Of a stretch of 64,000 bases of DNA, positions 53,001 to 64,000 are shown one piece after another (the stretch's first letter is position 1; each line of letters opens with the position of its first letter). The notes below the pieces were generated by a model. That model did no database searches. It worked only from the letters and a program-made list of their open reading frames with translations, and was not told the origin of the DNA. The translations under genes were made by a program, and so were the position numbers. The stretch is from Actinostola sp. cb2023 (lineage: Eukaryota; Cnidaria; Anthozoa; Actiniaria; Actinostolidae). The stretch spans positions 186,001 to 250,000 of the forward strand of contig JAUJYZ010001280.1 in assembly GCA_033675265.1 (NCBI GenBank). The letters are read 5' to 3'.

Positions 53001-55269
53001 TTACTTCCATTCGCCAATTTTTACATGTTTTTTAAGCCATTTGATTGTCAGCTTACCATATCGTTTCTCTTCCCCTCTAAACTTCTTAGTGTGGTTACTC
53101 TCGTCGTCAGCAAATGAAATGGTATTTTTCTGTGCTTTCTTTAATGCCTTTAGCTTCTTTTTTTCATCCTGTTTCATTTCCCATTTCGCAAGGTTGTAAT
53201 ACCTAAAATTGAAAAAAAAATGGGATTCTTGTATCATTTTGATTTAATGGGATTCCTGTGTACATGACAACACAGGAATCCCAACCATTTCAGACAAATC
53301 CAAAAATTCAGTGTGTGAAAGAACACAGGGAGCCCAAATGTAATAATTATCCCACCTGCTCTACCACAGGAAGCCCATCAAAAAAGGACACGTAGGTATT
53401 CAGTTTAATCTAAGAATATAATGGTTGGGCTACCTGTGGAATGATTTGAGCTTACTTCTTATGAGGAAATGTGGCTGTGTTATAATCCTCCATGTAATCT
53501 TCAAACAACTTTTTTGTCTCTAGTCTTGGTACCGTCTCAGGGTTGACTTGTTTGACCTCTTGAATCCAGCAGAAAAACTCTGGCTGCTTTGTGAATTGAT
53601 CAGCTTCGGTCAGAAGACCGTATTTTCCATATTTGCTCTGGTTGACAGCATGCTTGGTTTTCTTCTCTTTCTTTTTGGTTGTTTTCTTCTTCTTCTTTTT
53701 CATCTTTGTTGGTTTCTATGACCAAGTATTTGAAACACTCATGTGAGGTTACAATATTTACATATCAAAATACAATAGAATCCCGTTATCTCAACCTCTG
53801 TTATCTCGAGCTTCCCGCTATCTAGAACAGAAATGAATATCCCTTGGATTTGGGCCATATTTCTTGTCCTGTTTGAGATAGAGGGGTTCTAGATCTGCTA
53901 AATCAAGAATCTCTCACTAAATACATGTAGGCCTCATATTAATAATTAAGTCTCCGAACGTCGACAACTATCATTAAATTTTTTCATTAAATTAAGTTTT
54001 CATACATTACATGTGAAAACCGTAATAACTATTATCATAATAACTGATCGAGTCTCTGTTAATAAATGGACATACTTTATGTTTTGATTTTTTTGCTTTC
54101 TTTCTCTTGTATTCAGAATCACTGTCGTTGCTATCTGAACTTGACGATGATGACGATCTGCTACAGGATCTTTTTCTTTTTCTTGGAGATTTACCTTTCT
54201 TGTTGTGTGACTTCCTATCATCTGCACTTGATGAACTATAGAAATACAACAACAACAACAATGTATTTATTACCCTTCAATTGTTACAGTATTATTTTAC
54301 AATATGTGTTTTATTTATACATAATTTTATTTCCTTAATTACATTATTTACATAATTTTATTTACATACATGTAAGTTTAACATAATATTTACAAGAGAC
54401 CATAATACTAAGAGAGCGAATCGTGCGGGATGATGTTTGGGATATGCTTCTGCTATTTTTATTAAGCAGAAGATGAGCACACTTGAGGATTCTGTTGCGT
54501 TTTTGAATAAAATTGTAGTCGTACTACTGATGCCACTCATGTCATCGATCGAGCATGTGCTGCAAAACCTTCCGCTTACTAAAAATAGATTTAGTGCCAC
54601 GAGCATCGACCACAGATTCGCTCTCTTAGTATAATGGTCTCTTGGTATTTATTGTTTCTTCAAGATTATCAACGCTCAATGAATGGGGTCTTTCTTGGTA
54701 TATCAACAAACAACAGCATGACATTCCAACACAACTCAGTACAATAATGTAGAACTAACTAAACCTCGAAGAAGAGCTGCTTGATCTTGTTCTTTGTCTT
54801 CTTTTAGACTTGTGATCTGAGTCACTATTAGATGATGAACTTCTCGATCTGCTCCTTGATTTCTTTGAATAATTTCTTGATGTCTGGAAGTGGAGAAATG
54901 AGTTTTAAGTTTGCCAAAGACACCATTTTAACTGCAAGTGTCAATGATCTTGTTGTTTGAAGAATTTTGCAGTTGACTTGTTCATAATTCAAATGGTACA
55001 TTGAAAGGTAATGTAGCTTAAGTTTAGAACGACACTCGACAGACAGCAGCAACAACTACAACAATGAAAGACACAAACAAAACTCAAAGGGAGTGCAAAA
55101 TAGGGAACACAGGTCAACAACAAAACCAGATTTAAATTCCAAAACCGCACATCATTACCTTATGCTTTGAAGACGATGCGGACGATCTTCTTGACTTCCT
55201 TTCTACGTTATCATCGCTTGAATGCGAACGCGAACGTCTGCTTCTTCTTCTCTCAACTCGGTCCGCCAT
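53001..55269 (-). CDS. SR/Lys-rich conserved nuclear protein, 283 aa
   Basis: Five phase-matched exons: 55159-55269, 54765-54883, 54076-54235, 53456-53715 and 53001-53202. The N-terminal half (about 1-130) is an Arg/Ser-rich domain (MADRVERRRSRRSRSHSSDD and RSCSRSSSSSSSDS). A poly-Lys stretch (KMKKKKKKTTKKKEKK) follows. The C-terminal part has a conserved-looking block, KYGLLTEADQFTKQPEFFCW, then IQEVKQVNPETVPRLETKKL, FEDYMEDYNTATFPHKKYYN and a Lys-rich helix, ending HVKIGEWK. I believe this block is a widespread eukaryotic family of unknown function but cannot name it. The RS domain suggests splicing or nuclear speckle work (inference). It is divergent with OXA1L across 82 bp. Confidence 0.85.
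54393..54644. mobile_element. 252-bp MITE in intron 2 of the SR gene
   Basis: caagagaccataatactaag followed by agagcgaatc is mirrored by gattcgctctcttagtataa tggtctcttg, a 30-bp inverted repeat with one or two mismatches. Confidence 0.85.
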
Positions 55270-55351
55270 CTTGAATTCATTTACCACAGGAATCCCAACT
55301 GTCTTGTACAATTACGACCGGGATTCCTGTGGTTTTGCTTCCCATTCCAAG
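55270..55351. promoter_or_regulatory. 82-bp bidirectional promoter region with a palindrome
   Basis: The SR gene and OXA1L start codons face away from each other across 82 bp. Most of it is an inverted repeat: accacaggaatccc (55283-55296) and gggattcctgtggt (55320-55333), 14/14 bases, 23 bp apart. The same motif occurs as element ends elsewhere between 50.4 and 53.4 kb, so the hairpin may derive from a transposon, or the reverse. Confidence 0.6.
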
Positions 55352-58300
55352 ATGGCTGCCTTCTTTCCACGTGTGAGGAGTAAAACCAGCATTTGGAGGC
55401 AGCTCCTGTCTTCTACATCGGTACTGACACTATCTATCAAGTCTAGAGCCATTAATATTTAGTGCTGGTATCATTTTTTGTGCATCGGTAGACGTAGTGA
55501 TTTGCTTTTGTTTTTGTAGAAACGCTCTGTTAGTTCTGCACAGTCATCTGGATATCACAGAAATCATACACAAAGAATTCTCTATTCGAGATGTGTAGGA
55601 AGAAGTAGTTTAACGCTAGGAGTGAGACACTATTCTCAGGCAACTGGAGGCACAGGTACATTAATCTATGTTCAAATTCTGCAAAAGTCGTACTCTTTGG
55701 TACCCCCACTCAGCCTGGCCCAGGGTGAGAATAATCTTGCTGAGATAAAACCAAGGTTTTGGCAAGATCCCATCGTGATCATTCAATATCTGCGTGATCT
55801 TGCAGGATCTTGCAATAACTTACATTATCTTGCTCAGATCTGTGATGATCTTGTCTCCATTGTCAACCAGCTGTACATTACCATATCAGATGATGTAATA
55901 GCATTACCCCCTGTGGGGGGGGGGGGGGGGGGGGGAGTTCTTCCTATTTTCGGCTGGTAGGAGGTGATCGTCGTATTTTTTAGGGCTTGAAATCAGTGAT
56001 CTGGTATTTTTTAGGGGTTGGTCAAGCGAAATCCAATTTTTTAAAGAGTTGGTATTTTTTAGGATATAAAACTTGGAACAAGCATATTCCGTCTTGAATA
56101 GCAGTCTTGTTTTTTTTTTAAGGGTATTTTTTTAGGTGCTCCTTATGGGAGACTCAACTGTAGCTTTTCCAATATCAAGAGACATCACTGTCAACAACCT
56201 GTACTAATAGTTTACATTGTATCCATTTTGGTGATTATTTGTAAACTATTAATAGTATTTATACAAATAAATGTTTTCAGTATTTGTCACTTCACTGATG
56301 TATTCAGTGCTATATCACACTCAACCCTCAGATAATCATAGAGTGTCCAGTAGCTCAGTGGTAGAGCAACCGTCTAGAAAATCGGCAGGTCGTGGGTTCA
56401 TTTCCCTCCTGGGGCTCAGATTTTTCTGTAGTGGTTGAAGTGTGTTGTAACGTGGGGTTATTTCTTCTTTGTAAACTATTAATCTTGAAACACACTCTAA
56501 AATATTGTGCATGTATTCATCTTTTCCAGGTGATATACTGCAGGGAAGCATAGCAACAGAGAATCCTTTTGTCACCGACCACCAGACAACTATAGACACT
56601 ATTACAACTGGTAGTGACATACTCAAAGATGCAGCTCATACTCTTAACGCCCTCGGAGAACCCACACTAACGAGTCTTGGTCTCGGTGGCTCTACTCCTA
56701 TAGGACTTGTCCAACAAACTGTGGAATTCACACTTCATTGAGCCTACCCTGGGTGTGGTCAATTGTTGCAGTGACTGTCGGGTTTCGAATACTCATGTTT
56801 CCACTGATAGTTAAAGCACAGGCCAATGCCGCCAGGCTGAACAATATCAAGCCACAATTGGAGGAGATTCAAAGCCAATTACGAGAACTTATGAACACGA
56901 ACAATGCCATAGGGAAGGCTACGGCAACATTTAAAATGAAACAGTTATATAAGGATAATAATTGTCATCCTATGAAGGTAACATTAAACAGTAATGTTTG
57001 TTATGTACAGAGCAGGGTTTGCCTGGACCTAGAGTCCTTTCTCTACCCTGTAAAGCTATTAAACCTAGTTGCCAGTAATGTTTGTTATATACGGAGCAGA
57101 GCTTGCCTGGACCTAGAGTCCTTTCTCTGCCCTATACAGCTATTGAATATAAAAAGGGGCCCATGTAATAACAGTTTAAGCGACTTCTGATCAATATCCA
57201 AATTCTCCTTTGGAATTCAAAGAACCCAGAGGAGAATTTAGTATTTGATTATGACTTTGTTAAACTTTTATGTTTAATATTAGAGCATCATATTTTGTGG
57301 AAATTCAGTAATTTTACATAAGCTACATATGTTATTATCATGGTTGGAGTTACTGTATGATAATATTGATTAGCGACCTTATGGAATAGGACAATGTGCC
57401 TGCAAATGGTGCTGGCAATGGGTGTGACCATCGTGACACTTTGTTGTAAACAAAACATTTCACCAAAACTTCATGTAGAGAAATGAGGTGTCCTGATGGT
57501 CACTGTTGACTATTGTGTAAGGTGGTTAATGACGTCAATAAATTGGTGATAGTGTCAAACTATATGGATTGAAGAGTGATGAAATAGTCAATGAATGAAC
57601 ACATCCATCTTTCTTTCAGAGCATAATAGCACCATTGGTGCAATTACCACTGTTCGTATCTTTCTTTATTGGTCTTCGGCGCATGGCTAATTTACCAGTG
57701 GAGGCCCTTCAGACAGGAGGAATGTGGTGGTTCATAGATCTCACTACGTATGACCCTTACTTTGTCCTTCCAATCTTCTGTAGTTTAACAATGTTGGCAT
57801 CAATAGAGGTTGGTAAATCAAACTTAGACCTTTGTGTGTCTTTCAGGACCCTTGTAAAACATTATGCACCTATCAATGTAAAGCACCTATCAATGAGAGG
57901 GGGTGACAGGGGGTTCCCTGACAGGGGGTTTCCCCTGAGAGGGTGGAGGGAGCAGTGATTATATTACGATCAGTTGTTACTTGATAAATTATCCCTATTT
58001 TTTATGTTAACTCCATTCCTTATCAATTCTTTTTCAAGCTTGGTGGTGAGGCAGGAGTGAGTAATCCACAGATGAAGAATATGAAAGCTTTCTTCAGAGT
58101 CATGTGTATCGTCATGATACCCATGACAGCTCAATTCCCTACAGTATGTATCATAAGGGAGCATTTATATATATTTGGTTTTTCGCTTCTGTCAATTAAC
58201 ATACAAAATCAGAAAACTTAAAAATAAAAGTCAGAAGACCCACCAAATGGAAACCAAATATGATTTTGAGCTAAATTATGGATCATTTGGTCGAAGAATG

Positions 58301-59547
58301 TACAGTACCGTATTCACCGGCGTATAAGCCGCACTCGCAGATAAGCCGCACCCCGAGTTTGGCAACGCAAATTTTGGTAAAAAAAGATTTTTTGAATAAA
58401 ATTAATAGAAATCACACGTAAGTGGAATCTTGAGAAAGCTACATGTACATTACATGCTTTGTGTTATCGGACGTAAACTCCCTGCCCAGATAATACTTCA
58501 AAGGCTTACCAATAATTTTAACTTTGTAACAGACTAATCATAAAGACACTTTTTCATTTGGAATTCATTACGACAAATCACGATCCAATACAATCCTATG
58601 ACTGATTAAAAACGTCTTTCCTACCAACTTTCGGCATTATCAGTTCTAAAATCTAAGGTTCATTAGCGTGCACGTGAGAATGTTATGTTTGAGACACTTG
58701 ATTGACATATGTTGTGTTAGCACGTGAACCAACCCGCTCATTAATGAAAAACACTTTAGCAAACCGTTAGGTCTTGTAGTAAAACCGTTAGCACGATTGT
58801 TAAGCTGTCTGAAAAGGCGTTAGCACCCGTTAATTTGCCTGTTTAACGTTGAACCAATGGCCAATGCAATGCTTTTAGGAGTAACTATAAACAGCAACAC
58901 ACGAATGATGTACATACTCTTTTATACTTTTATGTTAATTATATGTACATTTCTGGTACCAATTCCCGATGTTCTCCAAGATAAGCCGCACCCCCAACTT
59001 TGGATCGCGATTTTCGGAAAAAAAGTGTGGCTTATACGCCGGTGAATACGGTATTTAGTTTTGAATTTGATTGACGGAAGCGAAAAACCAAGTTCCAGCC
59101 GACTGTTTGAATGTCTGAGTTTGCATAATATTGAGAACCGCAGTAACTGGTCCATCCTCCATGTCTAAATAAAGTGATTGTGATTAGTCAAATCTCTCTA
59201 CATTTAAATCTATTGTAATCCGACATCCATGACTTTTATTTTGTAGGCAATCTTCGCCTACTGGATTACATCCAATATTTTCTCTCTGGGACAAGTTTCT
59301 TTGTTAAGGGTTAAGTCTGTGCGTCAGTACTTTGGTATTCCTGACATGAAGGTATACCATGACCTGACTCCACAGGGTGGCTTTTGGGAAAACTTGAAAG
59401 CAGGTATACGTAACAGTTTAGTCTAATCATCATCATCATCATCATGTGGCCAATAGCACCTGCCTAACTTTCCCTCCATCCTTCCTTCCTCCTACCTTCC
59501 TTCCCTTCCTCACACCTTTCTTTCTTTCTTTGTTTCTTTTTCTTTTT

Positions 59548-59635
<88 letters not shown>

Positions 59636-59653
59636 TTCCTTCCTTTCTTTCTT

Positions 59654-59685
<32 letters not shown>

Positions 59686-60430
59686 TTCCTTTCTTTCTTT
59701 CTTCTTTTCCTTCTTTCTTTCTTCCTTCCTTCCTTCCTTCCTTCCTTCCTTCCTTCCTTCCTTCCTTCCTCCCTTCCTTCCTTCCTTCCCTCCCCCTTCC
59801 TTCCTTCCTTCCTTCCTTCTTTCCTTCTTTCTTTCCTTTCTTTCTTCCTTCCTTCCTTCCTTCTTTCTTTCCTTCCTTCCTTCTTTATTTCCTTCGTTTC
59901 CTTCTTTATTTCCTTCCTTGTTTCCTTCTTTATTTCATCCTTCGTTTCCTTCTTTATTTCATCCTTCGTTTCCTTCTTTATTTCATATAATCATTTCATA
60001 TTCTTATTATTTTTATTATTTTATTCCTTTCCTCCCTTTTATTCATTAATCCTCTCTCTTTTGTTCCTTTGTTTTGTTGTTTCGTTTCATCAATCATTTC
60101 TTTTCCCCTACTTTCCTATCTTCCTTTCTTATTATCTACGAACCTGCCTATCTACCCGTGTTCCTATCCAACTAATTCTACCGTCTGCCTAGCTGTCTAA
60201 CCAAACAGAGATTGCTTGTCTTCACAGGCTACACGAATGCGCAAGATAGTGCGCACGTGAAGCACCACGAGAAAATGAAGAGACAGAAAGCTAAAGCGAT
60301 AGGTACAGCACCCCTCGAACCTACATATGAACACAACCCACGCATCAAGCACAACCAGCAAGTATTCTCCTCTGGCAACAAAAGGGACAAAACAGATAAG
60401 TTTAAAAATAAACCAGGTCCTTCAATGTGA
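55352..60430 (+). CDS. OXA1L: OXA1L, mitochondrial inner membrane insertase (one frameshift)
   Basis: Seven exons: 55352-55420, 55520-55655, 56530-56977, 57620-57808, 58039-58143, 59247-59403 and 60228-60430, about 435 aa. The N-terminus (MAAFFPRVRSKTSIWRQLL) is a mitochondrial presequence. The Oxa1/YidC core shows LPWVWSIVAVTVGFRILMF, the polar loop RLNNIKPQLEEIQSQLREL, PLVQLPLFVSFFIGLRRMAN LP, LQTGGMWWFIDLTTYDPYFV LP, MIPMTAQFPTAIFAYWITSN and FSLGQVSLLR. The C-terminal tail is matrix-type, Lys/His rich (HHEKMKRQKAKAIG) and resembles OXA1L tails (THNP in human, YEHNP here). The protein inserts mitochondrial-encoded subunits into the inner membrane. Anomaly: near 56728, between VQQTVEF and HTSLSLPW, one base is missing and the exon frame shifts; all other junctions keep phase. 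Confidence 0.92.
56336..56410 (+). mobile_element. tRNA-derived SINE head
   Basis: gtccagtagctcagtggtag agcaaccgtctagaaaatcg has a good A box (TAGCTCAGTGG) and ggttcatttccc is a weak B box. No clean cloverleaf and no CCA context, so a SINE is more likely than a functional tRNA. It lies in OXA1L intron 2. Confidence 0.6.
56990..57143 (+). repeat. Tandem duplication of about 80 bp in OXA1L intron 3
   Basis: cagtaatgtttgttatgtac followed by gcctggacctagagtccttt ctct appears twice (from 56990 and from 57072) with several substitutions. Confidence 0.85.
58174..59146. mobile_element. MITE (42936 family) interrupted by another element
   Basis: Left part from ttggtttttcgcttctg, right part ending accgcagtaa, match the 42936-43228 MITE. 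The left outermost 50 bp are missing. A 749-bp pogo-like element is inserted in the middle. Located in OXA1L intron 5. Confidence 0.85.
58303..59051. mobile_element. 749-bp pogo-like element nested in the MITE
   Basis: CAGTACCGTATTCACCGGCG at the left and CGCCGGTGAATACGG at the right, flanked by TA. Comparison with the uninterrupted MITE (gaatgtatttag) shows exactly where it inserted. Subterminal ataagccgcacccc is also repeated near both ends. No transposase is seen inside. Confidence 0.85.
59450..60020 (+). repeat. Polypyrimidine (CTTT)n/(CTTC)n tract in OXA1L intron 6
   Basis: About 550 bp of tttc, ttcc and tttcc runs, nearly pure C+T on the plus strand. This creates a spurious frame of Phe/Ser/Leu. 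Such tracts can form triplex DNA, but no function is implied. Confidence 0.95.
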
Positions 60431-61275
60431 TCACAAAAACTGAATGACTCAAGACCACGTACTCAACCTCTCCTGTCATCTCAAGACTGTGTTCTATTGA
60501 AATGAAGACAACATCAATTCCTCTTACATGAGGAATATGAATCTTGCCTGCGAAAGAACAATTCCAATTGCACAAGAGAATCTCCACTTTTATTCATTGC
60601 ATCTTTGCAAATGTTTTCGGGATAAGTTCAAGCTGGGGAAAATCCGAATTTTAAAAAAAAAAAGATCGAGTTCGGAATCCGTTTTAAAAGTGCTATGTAT
60701 CTTGATGGCAGCCATTAATGAAATGTTCGACATAACCTGCAACATTGTCCAAATATGGCATAATTGAAACGTTATGAGTCTAACTGTATATACCAAGGCC
60801 AGTGGGGGGAGGGGAGGGTGGGGGGTGTTGAGCAGGCCCCAGTCTTTTCTCCAGGTGTTTGGAGCTGAAATGATTTCTATTTGCACCAAGGAAATCACAG
60901 ATTGAAAGTTGTAAAGAGATGTAAATGATAAAGCGCTCATCTAAATTCAAATGCATTTATAATTTTGTTGCTATGTAATAGAAATATGGCCGAGTTTTAC
61001 AACGGTTATTAAGCCTAAAGTAATGATGGTTGAATTTTAAAATACATTTTATTCTAAATCTTGCATGATTGCTGATTTGCACGAGACGTCATGGCGGCCA
61101 TGTTGGATCCCGATAACAAATCAGTTCGCATTAGCTTCTCTTGTTTGTACCACCGACATGGCCACTGCGTCTTTGTACTTTAAATCTAATTGATAGCAAC
61201 CCAGCAATAGGCTATCGGACCGTTTATTGAAAAACTGTTTTCATATTCTACAATTTATTTACAATTTTACCGTCA
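60431..61275. other. Spacer between convergent 3' ends
   Basis: This contains the OXA1L 3' UTR, a G-rich stretch near 60810 and the palindromic element at 61091-61170 (catggcggccatgttggatc / accgacatggccactgcgtc), copy 2 of the 48091 family. No coding content is supported. Confidence 0.6.
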
Positions 61276-63756
61276 TTAATTCCACGAATGACTTAGTGTT
61301 TTACAACGTTCTTCGTAGGAAATTCCACGATTTTCTCCTTGTTTCTTCATGAGTCTATTGATATGAATGGCTCGCCTCAGAACCGCTCTCTGCTTTTCTT
61401 TCCTCTCCCATTTCTCTTTCATCTCGCTGTATTTCGTTTCTTCCTCTTTCATTTCTTCCACAAACTTCATCGTCAGCCAAATATCGAAAACCAAGTTGGC
61501 GTCTTTCTTTTTCTCTTCGCTGCTTAGTTCTGTGTGTTTGGGCTCGTTCTCGGCTCGCACACGCTCCATTAAGTGTTCTTGTTTCTTGATAGCAAGCCAT
61601 TCGTCAAATGTCCGATGGTTGAGATTCAAGTATTTCTCATACTGTTCAAGTTCGATTTGGCGCTGTTTTTCTTTTTCTTCGGTTGCTTTATGAATGAGTT
61701 CGATGTGCTTCTGGTTCTGTTTCTCCCAAAGCCACATTTCAAAAGTTTTCCCGCTCTTTGGCCCGTCTTTTTTATTTTCTTCTTCGCTTTTACCGTCAGA
61801 TTGTACCTGCTTTAGTTTCTCGTTCAACCAATCTTGGTAACTTTTTCCCGCCACAATCACGCGCGTGCGCCTTCCGCTGTCATGTGACTCAGTCAGTTGA
61901 TCATCACTCTCTTTGTTCGCCGACTTTCTTTTTTCTTCCAGCCATTTTTCAAACGTCAAACCCGAACTGATATATGTTTTCTTGGGGCCATTGCTACTGG
62001 ATTCTGAATTACTTCTGTAGTGGCTGGACCGTCTTTTTCTATCCAGCCAACTCTTAAAAACCTCGGGATCGATGCTTTTACCGAGCTTGCTTCTCTCGGG
62101 CGCTGGTGCGGTGACGGGCCGTAGGTATCCTTGGTTGCGTTTCTTTTCGAGCCAGGCGTCGTACGTCTGGGTGGGTTTGCGTGGTCGGTCCACGTGCTCT
62201 GATATGTCTATAAAGTCGTTATAGTTCGTAGACTCGTCGGGAGGACTTCGTAAGTCCCGTGAGAGCGGAGCGGCTTCGGGTTTCAGCGTCTGTTCGTCGG
62301 TTTTGTGTGCACTTGTGATGACTAGATGAAGATGGCGTATGGGAGAAGGTCTGCAATAAATGGGCATCAGGGTCAAGACGGATACCTCTACAACACAGGG
62401 GGGTGGGGTGGGGGACGCACGCTTTTCAAACCTTGGAATGCCATTGGTAATTCAACAAGGTTTGAAGAGCGGGCGCGTTTTAGTTCTCCGGTCTAACGCA
62501 GACCGAATCATTCAGTCGCTATTCAGTTACCTTTCTTGCTCTACATAAACTGGAGACTTCACTGTAGACACTTTTGTTTCCGTTGACTCTTTCGTTAAGG
62601 TTTCCTTGGCAACAATATCTGGTGACGTATCCAATGTATCTGTAAAATAAATCAAGATATAAACAAAAGCCCAAGCAACGATGCCTTTTTTGGAGTTAAA
62701 TTCCATATTTGGTAAGGTTTGTTTTTCAGCTCGTTTCCAGTCCCCATGTAAAGAAAACGTTCATTTGAAGCCGATATTCCCATACAAAATATACATACGA
62801 TTACCTGGTACATTTTCCGTGTATTTTTTAGCATCCTTTCCACCGTCGTCTTCAACTTCTACAGCATTTGCTTTCTCGACCATTTCCAGTTCATCATTCC
62901 TCGACCTAGTTTCCTGCTTTGCATTACGAGGCCGAGTGGGAGTTGGTGCTGTATGGGGCCTTGTACTCGCACCTTCTTCCATATTTGGAAGGTTTTTATT
63001 GTTTAAAGTCTTCATCTCTTTTCTATATTTCTCAGCAATTTGAACAAGAGGAAATGGAGACCGACTTCTGTGTTGTTTCTGCTCGGGGACTGGTTTACAG
63101 CTCGGGTTGTAGACATCGTCAGAGGTCTGGACACGAGGTAACTGAAGGTCGATTTTCTGTGGGGAAAACGTTCAGTGGTTTCCGTGGACAGTAAAAAGAG
63201 AACACCAAGGAAACGGCAAGAAATTCCGTTCAAAGAGAAACCGCATTATGGAAATCAGCCAAACGATAGTGAGGATTAGAACGTCAATATATCGAGCACG
63301 CAAAAATGCAAATTACTATCGCTTGCACGCAACGCATGTGCGTGCCATATACGCACAGCGTCTACGTCAAATGTGGAATTTATGAGCGTCGCAAAATCTG
63401 CGTATTTTTCGTGCCAATCTGCATGCGTCAACATGTCTAATTATTTGTGTTACATTCTGCGTCATTTTGAAAATCCATGACCTCACTACTCTAATCATGT
63501 TTGTAATGAAAATGACGTTCATGGAGTCTAAACCAACAATCTATGCGTACACAGTTCACATTGTCATATTGCCTTTACCACAGGGTGACCGCGTGAGTCC
63601 CGTGAAAAACCGCACGACTTTGGGTACAATTTAAATATGTTTTGTGTACAAGAATCATAACAACAACTCACTTTAGTAGTTTGTCTTTCTTCTCCTTCCT
63701 TCTGCACCTTATTTGCGTTAAGACGCAGCGCCTTACCAGAGTGCCTTGAGAGAGGC
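61276..63756 (-). CDS. Microtubule-associated-like protein with seven F-x-x-W-L repeats (5' end missing)
   Basis: Four joined exons: 63672-63756, 62805-63156, 62531-62639 and 61276-62350, about 540 residues, with 5' exons probably beyond the right edge. The N-terminal part is polar and disordered (TRPHTAPTPTRPRN). The last exon has seven evenly spaced motifs: TYDAWLEKKR, VFKSWLDRKR, TFEKWLEEKR, SYQDWLNEKL, TFEMWLWEKQ, TFDEWLAIKK and VFDIWLTMKF, between Lys/Glu-rich helices that look like coiled coil. Comparable F-x-x-W-L-x-x-K repeats occur in CCDC181, CCDC34 and MAP9, which bind microtubules or act in cilia. I cannot choose between them. It converges with OXA1L. Confidence 0.8.
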
Positions 63757-64000
63757 CTATAATCACATAAAGAGCTGTCAGTATGGTTGTTTTCCAGTCA
63801 TCGTTTTTCAGTAGCCATGGTCAGTGGTACTCCGGCTCAAAATGGCAAAAATCCTGCCAAGACATTATTATACGTGAAGGATGTGTTGCAGCTTACTGGC
63901 AATTTATCAGAAATATTTCTATGGCAACCAAAGTTGTAATATCAAAAATCACTTTTACACCAAGACCAAAGTTCAGGCCCCGGTTGCACGAAAGGTGAAT

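Noticed and set aside
56336..56410. Functional tRNA gene
   Set aside because: The A box is good but the B box is degenerate, the acceptor stem does not pair well, and a related copy occurs at 50085, so a SINE is more likely.
59446..60192. 248-aa Phe/Ser/Leu-rich protein that could pass as a membrane protein
   Set aside because: It is a pure polypyrimidine tract within OXA1L intron 6.

Overview
The window is animal nuclear DNA: compact genes with short exons and GT-AG introns, no operons, and very many small transposons. Introns and spacers hold palindromic MITEs (small non-autonomous DNA transposons), pogo-like, piggyBac-like and foldback elements, tyrosine-recombinase remnants, a LINE tail, tRNA-derived SINE heads and long minisatellites. 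I infer an early-branching metazoan, most likely an anthozoan cnidarian (coral or sea anemone). The organism call is inference; the gene calls below come from splice-consistent reading frames that I joined by hand.

Layout. 1-6704 (+): the last two exons of an unrecognised gene. Its upstream intron is a 3.2-kb minisatellite, and its last intron carries a tyrosine-recombinase (Crypton/DUF3504-type) element on the minus strand. 6.7-10.6 kb: spacer filled with MITEs. 10.6-23.6 kb (-): one gene of about 2,100 residues, rich in Arg-Ser and Pro-Gly, with a matrin/U1-type zinc finger. Its first large intron is packed with transposons. 25.9-29.2 kb (-): a Rab22/Rab31-like GTPase. 29.5-42.1 kb (+): TTLL9, 19 exons, with three introns swollen by minisatellites and one by a 1.1-kb foldback element holding RecQ-helicase remnants. 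43.5-47.4 kb (-): PDRG1, whose third intron is a 3-kb 22-bp minisatellite. 47.6-49.0 kb (+): an unrecognised 247-residue basic protein. 53.0-55.3 kb (-): an SR/Lys-rich nuclear protein. 55.4-60.4 kb (+): OXA1L. 61.3-63.8 kb (-): the 3' part of a gene with seven F-x-x-W-L-type repeats (CCDC181/MAP9/CCDC34-like).

Architecture. Genes alternate in divergent and convergent pairs. Three head-to-head pairs (Rab/TTLL9, PDRG1/247-aa gene, SR gene/OXA1L) have start codons only 253, 141 and 82 bp apart, so each probably shares a bidirectional promoter. TTLL9 and PDRG1 lie tail to tail, as in human 20q11.21. The products are housekeeping or ciliary: tubulin modification, a prefoldin-like chaperone, mitochondrial membrane insertion, endosomal trafficking and RNA processing. 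They are not a functional cluster.

Most notable: a family of TAGCCTG...CAGGCTA foldback elements with 9-10 bp target duplications, one of which contains RecQ helicase pieces and another of which sits 13 bp from a TTLL9 exon; minisatellites that begin at pogo-like MITE ends; a tyrosine recombinase between inverted arms; and apparent coding lesions in the Rab and OXA1L genes that may be real or assembly errors.
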